DNA of 64,000 nucleotides. Source: Zingiber officinale (lineage: Eukaryota > Streptophyta > Magnoliopsida > Zingiberales > Zingiberaceae). The notes beneath the pieces are model-generated. The model was not told the DNA's origin and ran no database searches. It was given only the letters and a program-made list of their open reading frames with translations. The translations under genes were made by a program, and so were the position numbers. Position 1 is the stretch's first letter. The number at the start of each line of letters is the position of its first letter. Shown in pieces: positions 49,420 through 61,450 of this stretch. The stretch covers positions 32,938,011 through 33,002,010 of the forward strand of contig NC_056000.1 of assembly GCF_018446385.1 (NCBI RefSeq). The letters are read 5' to 3'.

Positions 49420-49501
49420 AGAAGATTACATGCGTCATTTGGTAGGGAGAGAGAGGGGAGGTGGAGGGGTGTGCGTTGATCGGGGGAGGAAAAGCAACTC
49501 T
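49420..49501 (-). repeat. MULE right terminal inverted repeat
   Basis: GAAGATTACATGCGTCATTT, GAGGGGAGGTGGAGGGG, GTGCGTTGATCGGGGGAGG, AAAAGCAACTCT: inverse of the left end. Followed by the 9-bp CTTATTAAA and the fold-back's right arm. Confidence 0.9.
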
Positions 49502-49510
49502 CTTATTAAA

Positions 49511-52250
49511 TAGTAGGGAAAATCTTCTTGGCTTTGCTTGCGTTGAGCGCATCTTCTTTTGTAAGGACAACACATGAATAATAAAAAGGTTAAATAATAT
49601 AGCAAATAGAAAGATAATAGTAAATTATATAAAAAGAATCAAAAGTAAAAATAAATATAAAAATATAGAACATTTATGAATAATTAAAAAAAGGTTTTTT
49701 TAGAAATTTTAAAAAAAATTTATAAGAAATAAATTATTGATATAATAAAATTAATAATAAGATAAATATGCACGCAGTTGTGTTTTCAACAAAAAAAAAA
49801 AAAAAAAACTGCTCATCCAAATTTATTTTTTTCTAATATTTATATTTCTTTTTTATAATATTTAAGTTTCTTTTTTTATAATATTTAATAAACATTGTAA
49901 ATAAAAAAAAACGATAACGGCCTCTTTGACTTCCAATGAATTATCGAAATTTCATAAGATAACTGGCTCATAAATAACTACCCCAATTTGGCATATTTAT
50001 TAATTATTTTTTTCTATACTGTCGGTAAAAAATTATAGAAAAAATCACTGTAGCTAGAGAAAAAAAATCGAATTAATCTATCAAATAAATGGAATTCAAA
50101 AATCCATTGGTTAATTTAGAAATTTATTTTTAAAAAACTATTAATGCTTTTAATTTATTGTTCAATTTTAAAATTAAATCGGTTAAACCGATTAAACTAA
50201 AATATCATTAGTGGATTGATATATTTGAATCGGACAGCTACACAACTTGACTGATAATTTGACTAATTTTATCAATAATTGAATGTGTTTATTTGTTAAT
50301 TAACTGAATTAATTAATTTTATATTAGTTTGATTTATTCAATTTTGATGATAAAATTTGATCAGTTCAATTTGTAAAAAATAAATTCAATTTAATTGATT
50401 TAGATTTGTTCTGTTTTAAATCGATTCCAAACTCCAGTGTGGCACACCAAAAGGACATTAATTGTGGCGGATTTATTTTTTTTAAATAGATATAACAATT
50501 CATGATTTTAATCAAATTAAAATAATTTTATTAAGTTAATTAATAGTTCTTTAATTTTTAAAATTGATTAAATTGAGTTAGTTTATTTTAATATTTTATA
50601 ATAATTTTAATACAAATGTTTTTATGTTTATTTTTTTCCATATATTTTTTATATAAAAAAAAAGGGAAAAAAAATCATTTACACAAAAAAAACACTGTTG
50701 TTATAATAATTTCGGTATTTTACTAAACTGCACATGTAAGTTTTGAGATTTCTCATTTCATCCACCTAAGTTTCATAATATTAATATCATGTATCACATT
50801 TCCATTATATCCTTCCTCCTTTCCAATTCAAAAATTTATTATTCACAATTTATAGGACTATTTACCTTATAGATGCTTATATGAGTATATTGATTTTGAT
50901 TTAAATTGATTCAAAGTTTTCTAGATATATCAATCAATTTCATCTTATCTTTACATTGAATTTTTAAACTTATAAAGTCTTGAAAAAATTTATCACAAGC
51001 TCAATAAAAGGTCTATGATAATAATACTCACTAATCAACTCCACCAATAAATTCTTAGATTCTCTTGGTTAAAAAAATTAATCAAACTTTTGAATTTCCA
51101 ATGGTGTAGGTACATTAGCTAATTTTCATTCGAAATTGACTAATGCACCTTGAGAACTCCAAATTACTTCAAATAAATATTAATGTACTTCTGAAATCCT
51201 CCGTAATGTATCCATACGCTTAAACATAAATTAGATAGCACAAATTAAGAATAATGAATTTTTAAACTTATAAAAATTTGATAAAAATTATCACAAACTC
51301 ATTTGATGTTAAGTTATTTCATATGGTTCAAATTGTCAGATTTAGCAAACACATTAATTGATGTATGATTGCACTGATGAATGAATTTTGGCATTGTTAA
51401 ATCTGTCTAGCAAAAGGTAATCCTCCCTCCCCCTTTGTCTTTAGATTAATACGAAACATGTAGATATGACTATTAACTATTAGTTCAATGGTTAAAATAT
51501 GCAAAAACGACACAATCATGTCAAATTTTAATCATATAACATAATATAATAACATCTCACCCTTTTCTATAAAATATGCAAAAGATTAAGTTAACTTTAA
51601 ATTAATTTTAAAACTAAATCCATCTCACCCTTTTCTATATTATCAATCAGGAACTTTATATGTTTTGTGATATGGTTAATTTTAATCTTCAATTTAGATT
51701 AACATAATGATTAATTTACATTTGAGGTAGGTTAAGGTTTAACAGTTAGTCAATTAAATATCCATTTCAATAATTGACTTCTAGACTGGCAAGACACTAG
51801 ACCTTCTTATGTATTAGATCATCAACCACTTCTAGACAAAGTATTTTTTAAAAAATTGAATATTTAATTTTCTTTCTGAAAATCCTAGGTCTAACTGGTC
51901 AAGTGTAGATCAAGTCTAAGTCTTTATCTATCCTAATCTAAGCATATAAAGAAAAAGTAGTAAATCAAGTATTAATCAAGTTTATCTAATGAAAATGATC
52001 TTTCTATTGGCTCCTTCTGGATCATAACCTCGACAAGGTTTATCAAGGTAGTAAATTTAATTCTTGGGGATCCAATATTGATCAAGTCTAACTTGATTAA
52101 TGAGATTAGACTTGAGGACTCATGTTTAGACTAAGTTTCCATTTGATCAATTTACAAGAGACAAGTAAGATCTAAATTTATGTTTAGCCTTATACCCAAG
52201 TCCGGATCGACTTTATATGACTCTTTGTTTTCCAAGAATCTAAATTTAAT
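49511..52250. other. AT-rich duplicated spacer, copy B
   Basis: Right fold-back arm (49580-49640), then sequence matching 23540-26030 throughout with scattered substitutions and small indels. It includes the relic of the HESO1 3' flank at about 51310-51400. No gene recognised. Confidence 0.55.
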
Positions 52251-55010
52251 TTATATGACTCTAAGTTTCTTGGAACCCAAGGTGAACCGTTCCAATGTAT
52301 CATTCAGTTCCTTAACTTGACTTTTCAGGCTGAAATTTTCTTCTTCAAGTTGTTGGACTTGAGTTGAAGTTCCAGTCTGAACAGATTCAGTCAAAGAACT
52401 TGGGTTAGTCACTTCCTTAATGGTTGTTACCTTCTTTTGGTGTGACTTGACCCAAATATTAGATTTGGCCAACTTACTTAATAGATATGAAATTAAATTT
52501 TGTAAATCATCGACTTGAGTACCAATAATCAGAGAACTTACAATATTATTTGGCCCTTCAGAAACAGATACAGATCCATGGCTTCTTTCAGATTCTATTT
52601 CTGATTCCACTCTGGCTTCAGATTCAGACTCTTTGACTTGTTATCGGGCCGAAAGTGCGAGGGAGCTTGTCTGTTCAAGATCTTCATCATAATCTGCTGA
52701 TGAAGATTCATCCCACGTTGCCTGCAGTACTTTCTTCTTCCATTGTTTCTTCGTTTTCTTTTAGTTTGGACAGTTGGCCTTGATATTGTTAGGGTCGAAA
52801 TATGCTTGGGGGGGGGGGGTGAATAGCTCATCGCGCTTGTTGATATGCAGCTTCGATGATGTGCAACAGAATAAACAATAAAAATCACACTCTACAATGC
52901 TAACACAAGGATTTACTTGGCATCCACCTCAAGAAGAGGTGACTAATCCAAGGATCTACACACGCGAGCTCTCTTCACTATGAAAACACTCCTTTATGGT
53001 AACTACCGAAGGCGAAGAAGCCTTACAACACATGCAAGAAGAAAAATACAATGAATACAAATGAAACTCTCTCTTCTTGCTTACTTGTTGCTTGTTGTTG
53101 CCTCTTGAATCTTGGAAGTGCACCAACACTGGTACCCAAGAGCCTCCAAGAACTGGCCGTGAGCAGTGGAGAAGATCGTGTGAAGAGGAATCGAAGAAGT
53201 TCAGAGGAAAGCACTCGCCAACGGTTATAACTTGCTCAACGGTCGGATCTCAATCGATTGAATGACTCTCAATCGATTGAGGAGGCTTTGAATCGATCGA
53301 TTGATCGATTCAGAACACCTCTGTGCTCTCTGGGAGTGGCTGAATTGATCGACCAATCGATCTAGCATTTCTCGTATCCGCGCGCAAGAAATCCCGTCCC
53401 CAATCGATCGGCTAATCGATTGGAGGTTCTCAATCGATTGGGAGTGCTTCTGTGCACGCGATATAAGCTCCCAATCGATCGGCCGATCGATTGGTTATCC
53501 TTTTACTTGCTTAAACCAAGTCTAGGGTCCCCAATTCCAATATTTGGTCAACTGTGACCTGTTGTAACAATATATCTAGCATCCGGTCAACCTTGATCTG
53601 CTAGGACTCCTTCACCAAGTGTCCGGTCAATCCCTTTGACCCACTTGGACTTTTCTTCTCATGCCAACTGTCCAGTCAACCTTGACCCACTTGGACTTAC
53701 CGTCTCGTGCCAAGTGTCTGGTCCTTCATGACCCACTTGGACTTCCTTCCACCAGATGTCCGGTCATCCTTGACCTATCTAGATTTCCTTGCCAAGTATC
53801 CAGTCAATCCTTTGACCTACTTGGACTTCCCACACCAGGTGTCCAGTCAACCTTGACCCACTTGGATTTCCACGTGCATGGCTTCACTCACCAGGTCTTT
53901 CCACTGTCTGGCTTCACTCACCGGGACTTTTACGTGTCTGACTTCATTCACCAAGACTTTTCAATTGCCTAGCTTCACTCACTAGGTTTTTCACCTAACT
54001 TCACTCACCAGGACTTTTACTAGTCTGGCTTCACTCACCAAGACTTTTCAATTGCCTAGCTTCACTCACTAGGTGTTTCCACTGTCCGACTTCACTCACC
54101 AAGTTTTTTCCATCTGCCTAACCTCTAGTCAGGACTTTCCTAGTCAACTATCCAGTCAATCCTTTGACCTACTTGACTCTTCTTCACACCAAACTAATCA
54201 AATCCTAACAAGAGAGGAATTACACCAGCAATCTCCCCAATCGAACTATTGCACCTGTAATTTTCACGTATTGTCAAACATCGAAATCCAAACATCTAGA
54301 ATCAGGCTTGAGCCAACTCAAGCCTAGTCAACCTTGACCCAGGGGATATTGCACCAACAGATATGTCCTTTCTTATTGCAGCCGTAGCAGGTGACTTTGA
54401 ACTTGACCTTTGGACTTGGTTGTGTTGTCTTCGACTGGATCACCTTCTTGATCTCCTTTTTGGTGAATCCTTTCTTCTTCTTGTACAATTTCCAAACTAG
54501 ATTCACGAGTTCAGTAGTAATTTCGTCATCTTCTTCCAATCAGATTCGTCTTCAGACTCGGGTTCGGTTCGACGCTTGATTTTTGGTTCCCTCGTTCTGC
54601 TTGCACCTATGACCAAAGCAATACCTTTCTCAACCGACAATGCATTAGTCTAGTCATGAAACAAATTCTAAAAATAATTCATCTAATCTAATTTGAGAGA
54701 AATCCTTGGAAACTTTGTAAGTATCCACCATTGATGCTCATAAAGTGTTCATTGGAAAAGCATTGAGAGCATACCTTATAATATCGTGATTTTCTGTCTT
54801 CTGACCGATTGCATGGAGACCGTTAAGCAGGTTTTGGATCCAAGCATGGAGTTGACTCGCCGACTCACCATCCTGTATTTTAATATTGTATAATTTATTC
54901 AAAATTAAGTCTCGTTTGCTTACCTTAGTGTCTGAGGTGTCCTCGTGCAACTCGATTAGTTTTTCCCACAGTTCTTTGGAGCTGTTGAAGGGGCCGACCC
55001 AGTTCAATTC
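52251..55010 (-). pseudogene. Copia gag remnant, copy B, split by a solo LTR
   Basis: Minus strand, N- to C-terminal: 55007-54738 encodes a capsid-like UBN2 segment (SSKELWEKLIELHEDTSDTK, QDGESASQLHAWIQNLLNGL). 54539-54365 covers the linker and the first half of a zinc knuckle (CYGCNKKGHI). The solo LTR 52787-54359 follows. 52786-52600 carries the remainder, and 52610-52251 a coiled-coil segment (VQQLEEENFSLKSQVKELND). The knuckle is cut exactly by the insertion. Everything beyond 52251 (protease, integrase, RT) is missing, as in copy A. Confidence 0.85.
52787..54359 (-). mobile_element. Solo LTR with GATAT target duplication
   Basis: 1573 bp bounded by TGTTAGGGTCG and TTGCACCAACA and by the 5-bp repeat GATAT at 52782-52786 and 54360-54364. 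Copy A shows the empty site near 26577-26581 (CTTGATATGTCC). The poly-G at 52809-52819 and TGAATAGCTC suggest minus orientation, because related LTRs end in ATTCACCCCCC. It contains a CAATCGATTG/ATCGATCG-rich segment (53250-53500), TCCGGTCAACCTTGACC repeats (53540-53860) and the TTCACTCACCAGG minisatellite (53880-54130). The nearest relative is 1-484. Confidence 0.92.
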
Positions 55011-55560
55011 TTCTTTGGTTAAGCCACATTGGAGGTCTGGGTTGCCTTCGCATCGACTTCAATTTTCTTGTGGGTTGGTGCGCCCCATTTGTCACAGGGG
55101 ACAAGAGCTCCGTCTTCGATGGGATAAGTGAATTCCGTCTAGATTATTATCTACATTTCCACTTGCGTTTTGAGGTGGTACTCCATTCGACTCTTCCAGT
55201 AGTCAAAATCTTCGCCGGAGAAGAGTGGCGGGCTTGCGGTATTGTAGCCTTCTTGATGGGTCATTTAGTTAAGATCTCGCAAAGACAAAAACACTGAAAC
55301 TTGTTCCAAGACTTAGTCTTGGATTAGTAGTGCGGTATAAAAGAGAATAAAGCAAAAAATCGGATCGAATGGTGTTACACCAGTTTCAAGAAAAATTCGA
55401 CGAATAGACAAATTTGTTAAGAGAGATTATTAGACCAATCCAGACTTATAGTAAAAATTTGAAAAATAGAAAAAAGGCATAAGAATTTATTTTTAAAAAA
55501 ATGAATGAAAAAGCGACGAAAAATGCCCGAATGATAGTTGTACCGATTTAGAGCAGCACC

Positions 55561-55572
55561 GCTCTGATACCA
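55561..55572 (-). other. Primer-binding site (initiator tRNA-Met type)
   Basis: TGGTATCAGAGC on the minus strand, two bases inside the LTR end. It fixes the orientation of the copia element and the LTR boundary at 55575. Confidence 0.85.
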
Positions 55573-58082
55573 ATTATAGGATTGATGCGTGCTAGAGGGG
55601 GGCTGAATAACACTTGTGGCTTTTCATGTTTTCACAAAACACAGAATAAAACGCAGCGGAAAAGAAGATAGAATAAAGCAAGTGCTAACACTTTTGGTTA
55701 CTTGGTTTAGAGCCTTTGACTACTCCTACTCCAAGGTCTGCGAACACTATAAGCATGAACAATGATTACAAACTTAAAGTAAAATAGTAATAAAATAAAG
55801 TTACCGACAATAATAGAATTAGCAGTCGTTCGTCATTGTCGGAGCAGCGCGCGAGAGCTGAAGTAGTTCTGAATGATGTCTCAATGTTTGTCTTCGAAGC
55901 TGCTGGTCGAACCCCATTTTATAGCCGAGCTAGACCTGATTCAAATCCACTGATCTCAAGATCAGTCTTTGGCTCGACCCTAATAGGTCGACCAATCCGA
56001 GTGTTTGGTCGATCGAACCTTCTGAACCTACCCAACTTCTCATCCAGATTCTGCCGCTTCGAATAGAGCCTTCGTTCAGTCGACCGATCTCGTTGTTTGG
56101 TCGACCAATCCGGCTTTCCTCACTAGCTTATCTGGTCCGATCAACCCGGTCTGATTAAGTCAGTGTCTATCCACCATTCGGTCGACTGAACCTGAGGTTT
56201 GGTCCACCAATCCCTTGGTCGAACTTTAACTGCAAGCTGATTTGATCTCCAAGGTTCGATCGATCGATTCGGAGGTTCGGTCTACCGATCAAGGCCGCAA
56301 ACTTCAACCTGCAAAGTGTTAGTTTCCTGCAAAACAAAGTTAGAGAAATAGGCAAATAATATAAAATGTAACTTTGACAGTCTCTGGACTGTTCAGTTCT
56401 GACTTTCGGATTTCACGGAAACCTTAGGTCAAACCGACGTCTACTATTCCCTCTTCAAGGAACACGTCCTCACATACTCCTCTCAGGAGAAATTACCTTT
56501 TTGCTAGACCAGTCCTCCAGACCGTCTAGATTTTTGCTCAGCATCCAAAACTTCAAGACTTTATGCTGAACGTCTGCTCCACGCTCGTCTAGACTTTCAC
56601 CTAGTCCACGACCCCAGGATTTTCAACTAGAGTCCTCAACTCTAGGATTTCGCCCATAGTTTTCAACCCGCCAAGACTTCACCCGGTCTCTCGGACTAAG
56701 ACTTCGTTGCCTAACCACAGTTAGGACTTTCCATCTAGGATTACCACCCCTAGGACCTGGGGTTACCTCCCATAGAGTTTTCCACCTGCCTAGAATCCAC
56801 TAGGACTTTTACTTAAAAATACTTAGGGTGTGTTTGATTCAAGTTATCAGCTATAACCTTGGTTATGTGATTATCACATAATCACATAACCAAGATTATA
56901 GAGAATAAAACATAACCTAATATTATTTGATTTAATCCTAAGTAATTTAATAACAATTTATTTATTTAGAGATTTTAATATATAACTTAACTGTACATTT
57001 ACTGTATTACTTTAGTTCAATTCTAAATATTTTTTCAACTAAATTAATTTAATATTTAGTCAATTCTTTTAAAATAAAATAATATTAATATTAATATTAA
57101 TTAATATTAGATTGATTGTGGACCACAAGGATTTCATCTAAGTTAATCTTTTCCTTTATTTTATAAGGAAATAAAGGTAAAGTAAAAGATATACTAGCAA
57201 ATAAATTCTCAAAAGTATGCTTTTTTTTTTTTTTTTTTTTACTTTTGCCATTATGAGACATCTTATATTTATTATTTATCTTGTAGACTATAAAGATGCA
57301 ACATTTTTAGAATTATAATGGACTGTTCATATATACTATTAAATAAGTAATTTTAATTATAATTCATAATACTAGAATGATACAATGTTCAAGTTAGTAC
57401 ATATGATAAATATTGTTTTAAATATAATTTAATAAAATTGTAGGAGCTCAAGATTCTAAGCTTTGGTCCTGCAACCAAGCCAATTGATCTCTTATCGATT
57501 CAACAAAAGGTTTACATCTCGATAATTTGTACGGTGTATCCGTATATGATTATGTAGGAGAGGTACATAGAACTTAGAAATTCAAGATCACAAAAATATG
57601 AACTACACACTGAAAAGGGTTCGGCAACATACGTAGATTTTTCTTTTTTGAGAAAAGGTCTTAAACTCATAAACCACATAAAGTAGATAGTCTCAGGTGT
57701 CTTGGGCTTTCAGTAGCCTATCAATGGAATACATGTCGCTGCGATGTGTGACTTACATGAAACATAAAAATGATGTATTTAGGAGATGGTATACTTCATT
57801 GTTTAGAGATTCCAAAATTGTAATGATGAGTCGCATATACCAACAAGAGCATTTCGATCATGAGGATCCCATGCACCACATGATAGGTTTTGAAGCATAC
57901 CAACTGATTCTTGTGATATCACCTACATTTAACAATAACTATAAGAATTAGCAAAGTATAAAAGCATAATCGTTTGACCTAGACATTCTAATGGTATTAT
58001 CAAGATACTAAATCATTTTGATATTTTATTCCATTTTGGTTAAACTATCCTATTTATCATGATACATAATAAGATAACACAA

Positions 58083-58289
58083 TGTCCTCTCGGGGTGGTG
58101 CGATGATTAAGACATGGGGTGTTATCATATGAGGTCTTGGGATCGAAATTCGGCGTGACTGAGCATAACCTCCCTCATGTCTTGGCCATTTGCACTAATG
58201 GCTAGTAGTCACTCATGATTTACCTCTTCCGTATTGACCTAGGAACAGATTGATAGAGATATTAGGGGCGAATAAATCACCTTTTACCA
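58083..58289 (+). mobile_element. SINE with 18-bp target duplication
   Basis: Flanked by CATAATAAGATAACACAA (58065-58082) and CATAATAAGATAACAGAA (58290-58307), one mismatch. The start TGTCCTCTCGGGGTGGTGCG contains the A box (GGTGGTGCGATGATTAAGAC), then B box GGGATCGAAATTCGG. It ends AAATCACCTTTTACCA. Same family as 19803-20011. Confidence 0.9.
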
Positions 58290-58307
58290 CATAATAAGAT
58301 AACAGAA

Positions 58308-59011
58308 CATAAAGAACACTTGCATGATTATATCTTGATATCCCAATGCACTTTGGCACACTGACAAGTATTTTTAAAGAATTGTCTTCCACTGATTTTG
58401 GTATTTATTTATTTTATTTTGCTTTCAAAAGCCTTGATATGTTTTCATAAAAAGTAACAGAATCAGGCAACCTTAAAACCATCAAAGTTTTTAATTTGTT
58501 TTCCTGTTTTTAATTTGTTTTATCTGAGGCATAAAAATCACTTAAATGTCGAACTAAACAGCAAGAACTAAATAGCAAGATCTAAATAAGAACTAAACAA
58601 AAATTAAACAACAGCTAAACATCAAGAACTAAACAAGAGTTAAACAAAACCTAAAACAAAAGGACAACAAGACAATGCTAAAATAAACATAAAGAATGCC
58701 GATAGGATTCTTTCATGGGAAAAAATAGATCTTTCAAGATGTAATAATCGTTAACAAGTAGACTAGATTTTGAACTGTTGATTTGCGATGGAAACAAATA
58801 CACATAAAAGCAACTCCTTTATTATGATCAACAATTAAATGTGAACTTTTTAAAAGAAATTACTTTAGCTAGAATTATTTCCTACCCATTCACAAGCTCT
58901 ACACTCTTGCTCTTTCATGAGCTTTCCATCCTTATTCGTGAGCTCTACTCCTTAATACTGTAAAAGTTGATCAAAAGTCTAAGGTACGTATTAATAATGT
59001 TGAATATCATA
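58308..59011. other. Harbinger interior, unassigned
   Basis: AT-rich sequence with A-rich runs (AACTAAACARSAA-like units near 58550-58640). No coding potential recognised. Confidence 0.4.
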
Positions 59012-60738
59012 TTGGTGCAGGGTACACCACAATTAAACCTAAGTTTTGATATTATCAAAGGTTCAAATTAAGTCTTGTTGTGATCTAACAAGTTAACTGA
59101 GTGTGCAAGCTATTTACTCAACCGGAAAAGCCCTAGTCGCGACTAGGCAGAAAAGATTTAGTAGATCGTGGAACGCAGGCAGAAAGACCAAGTGGGTCGA
59201 GAGGATTCGACACTTGGCAGGGAAGCTCGATAGGTTTGGAGGACCAAAGATCGAGGGAGAGTCCTGGTGGGCTGATTCGATGCTAAGCGGCAAAGTCCAA
59301 ACAGGTATGGAGGACCAAGGTTTGATAGGTAAGTCGAGATAAGCAATTGGAGGAGCGACAATGAGGTCATGTTCCGGGAAGAAACAAACCTTACTTCACT
59401 GATCCAACTGAAGAAACCGGGAAAGTTTCCAAGTTAAGATCAAGACAGTGTTACTATCCATTACTACTCATGCATCTCATATATATTACTGTGCTAACCT
59501 TTGTTCTACAGGAATATTCTGTTTAACTTTGTATTGTAGATTCGACCTGATTGTTTGACCGAACTAGGCTGACTCAGACCATAAATCAAACCAGAGCAGA
59601 ACAAAGCAAAGTCTGGTCAAAACCTGATCGGTCGACTGAACTAGCAGATCGGTCGACCGAACAATGATGACATGGTAGAGAGCAAACTCGAGCCAAAGCA
59701 AAGAAGGAAGATAGGTGATCGGTCGACCGAACCTGGCGATCGGTCGATCGAACGATCGCTACATTAATGAAGCATTAAGTGCGAATCTCGATGAACAGGG
59801 AAGTTCACTGTTCGGTCTACCGAACAAAGTGATCGGTTGATTGAACCATTAAATGTCATCAATGCTAAAGATCAGATCTCAACGAAAAAGGAAGGGAGCG
59901 GGTTCGGTTAACCGAACTCGAGGATCGGTCGATCGAACGGTGACGATTCTTATAAAAGTGAAACTTGAGGTCCGAGGCTGATAACAAGTTATTTGTCCAC
60001 ATCAGTGCAAAAGTTATGTTCGTGCTATTGTTCTGCAACACATCTTCAAGCAAGCTACTGCTATGAAAAGACGTTGTCGATCTTCATCTACATACTTTTT
60101 CAGTATATTTTATTTTAGCTTGCACTGTATTTAATTTCATATAAGATAGTAGGCTATTACTATCTTATACTCTCATTTGTACGAATTACTTTTTCCGAAT
60201 GTTTCAGAAAGAAGAGTTTTAAGGCATCCGTAGTCGTAAACCTCTTAAAGAGGTTTATGCTCTGCCACATCATTATCACATCAAAAATTAAAAACCTTAT
60301 TTCTTTTAAAAACCACTCTCTATTATCATAAAACCTCTCTCTTTTAAAAACTTCACTTCTTTTAAAATTCGCTCTCTATCCTCTCTCCACTATTTTTTTT
60401 ATAAATCTGGTCTCAAGATTTTGATACAGGTTTATAAAAAAAAACTATAAACCCCACCTATGTAGTGGGGGAGGGGTTTATATTGAGAGATTTATAGCAT
60501 ACATTGTATGCTATAAACCTCCCACTGCAGATGCCCTTAGTGGATTGTCTAACAATGCGGTCAAGGATCGCGAGGCTTAAAGTAGGAGTCGAGTTAGGCT
60601 CCGAACCAAGTAGCCGAAACGTGTTTTTTTTTACTTTCCGTTGCACTACTTGTATTTTAAACGTTCCAAAAGAAAGAATTTTTAAAGAGCGATATTCACC
60701 ACCTCCCCCCCCCCCCCTGCTTTCTATTGATCCTTCAA
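59012..60738 (+). mobile_element. Probable solo LTR (long-LTR copia type)
   Basis: Starts TTGGTGCAGGGTACACCACA and ends ATTGATCCTTCAA, between ATCATA repeats (59006-59011 and 60739-60744). A TATA-like TATAAAAG lies at about 59951. Repeated GATCGGTCGACCGAAC motifs and the terminal ATATTCACCACC-poly(C) arrangement are typical of the other long LTRs in this window. It contains a MITE. The exact ends are uncertain by one base because the element lacks a clean TG...CA. Confidence 0.6.
60222..60536. mobile_element. Tourist-like MITE
   Basis: 315 bp with inverted ends AGGCATCCGTAGTCG and CCACTGCAGATGCCC (inverse GGGCATCTGCAGTGG), flanked by TTA at 60219-60221 and 60537-60539. The interior has repeated ATAAACCTC inverse pairs. 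No coding capacity. Confidence 0.85.
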
Positions 60739-61450
60739 ATCATACCTTTTCCAAGAAGGCGAGTGGGGATGTTCATGAATGGGGCGCCTTTCGAGGGGGG
60801 AAGCTGGTAGGGTTCTTCACAAGGGGTAAAGTTGATAGATCACTGCGAGAGGGAGGATCACCTCAAGAGGGAGGAACGTTGCGTGTGCGTGAGAGGGACG
60901 ATCGCCGCGGAGAAATGTCGTTAGGTCATCGTGAGAGAGAGGATCGTCGCGAGAGAGAGGAATGTTGCGTATGCGCTAGAGGAGGACCGCCGTGGATGAA
61001 CATTGCTTGTGCAGTTTTCGGTGAATTGGGAACACACTCGTTTGATTATATCCAAGGGTAGATTGAGATTTGATAAATCTGTAGGGTTATTTTTATCTTA
61101 AAGGGTAAATATTGAAGGGTAGTTTTGACTTAAAAATTTTGTTAATCCCGAAATCAAGAAAAATTTCACTTTTCTGAGGTTTTTTAATTCCTGGTTATAT
61201 GCTCAAATTACTGACGTGTCAGGTATGCATAAGACTTGGGAATCATCAATTACCTAAACTAAACAAGCTTTTGGTTGATAACCTTGGATAGATAACCAAG
61301 GTTATCAAGGATAACCCCCAACCAAACACACCCTTAGGACTTTTCTGCAAGTTCATTCACACACTTACTAGACAACAAGTAACCTTAACTTTGAACCCTT
61401 TGCCATTATCAAAACACAGGTTCGATCATATGGTGCTCCTTGCACCAACA

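Larger units (their letters stand above)
36892..49501 (+). mobile_element. Mutator-like element (MULE) with OTU-fused transposase, split by an LTR element
   Basis: The left end (GCAAATTGCTTTTCC...TCAACGCACACCCCCTCTACC) and the inverted right end (TTGCTTTTCCTCC...TCAACGCACACCCCTCCACC) form terminal inverted repeats of about 80 bp. Flanking nine-mers TTTTTTAAA (left) and CTTATTAAA (right, 49502-49510) match at 7 of 9 positions, the size expected for Mutator. The empty site is visible in duplication copy A near 22816-22824, where TTTTTTAAATAGTAGG is continuous; the right flank here resumes TAGTAGGG. Without the nested retrotransposon the element is about 5.1 kb. Confidence 0.92.
56826..61333. 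mobile_element. PIF/Harbinger-like element, complete ends
   Basis: Terminal inverted repeats GGGTGTGTTTGATT (56826) and its inverse AACCAAACACACCC (ending 61333) are flanked by TTA (56823-56825, 61334-61336), the target size and sequence of this superfamily. Subterminal GTTATCAGCTATAACCTTGG and CCAAGGTTATC motifs also occur at both ends. No transposase recognised; it contains a SINE and a probable solo LTR. Region 60739-61333 is G/A-rich with repeated GAGAGGG...GATCG motifs. Confidence 0.8.
55575..61450 (-). mobile_element. 5' LTR of the minus-strand copia element, carrying nested insertions
   Basis: On the minus strand it starts TGTTGGTGCAAGGAGCACC at 61450 and ends ...ATCAATCCTATA at 55575, next to the primer site. 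56826-61333 is a PIF/Harbinger-like insertion; without it and one TTA the LTR is about 1.37 kb. The outer piece 61337-61450 (CTTTTCTGCAAGTTCATTC...) is what identifies the true LTR start. The LTR is repeat-rich (GGTCGACCGAT- and CCCTAGG-type motifs). At 61451 it abuts plus-strand copia pol, which it interrupted. Confidence 0.8.

Noticed and set aside
57697..57951. 84-codon open frame in the Harbinger-like element as a possible transposase piece
   Set aside because: No DDE or DNA-binding motif recognisable and not maintained in copy A.
60504..61061. 185-codon Arg/Glu-rich open frame
   Set aside because: It crosses the right end of the MITE (60536), the end of the solo LTR (60738) and enters the Harbinger interior, so it cannot be an ancestral gene.
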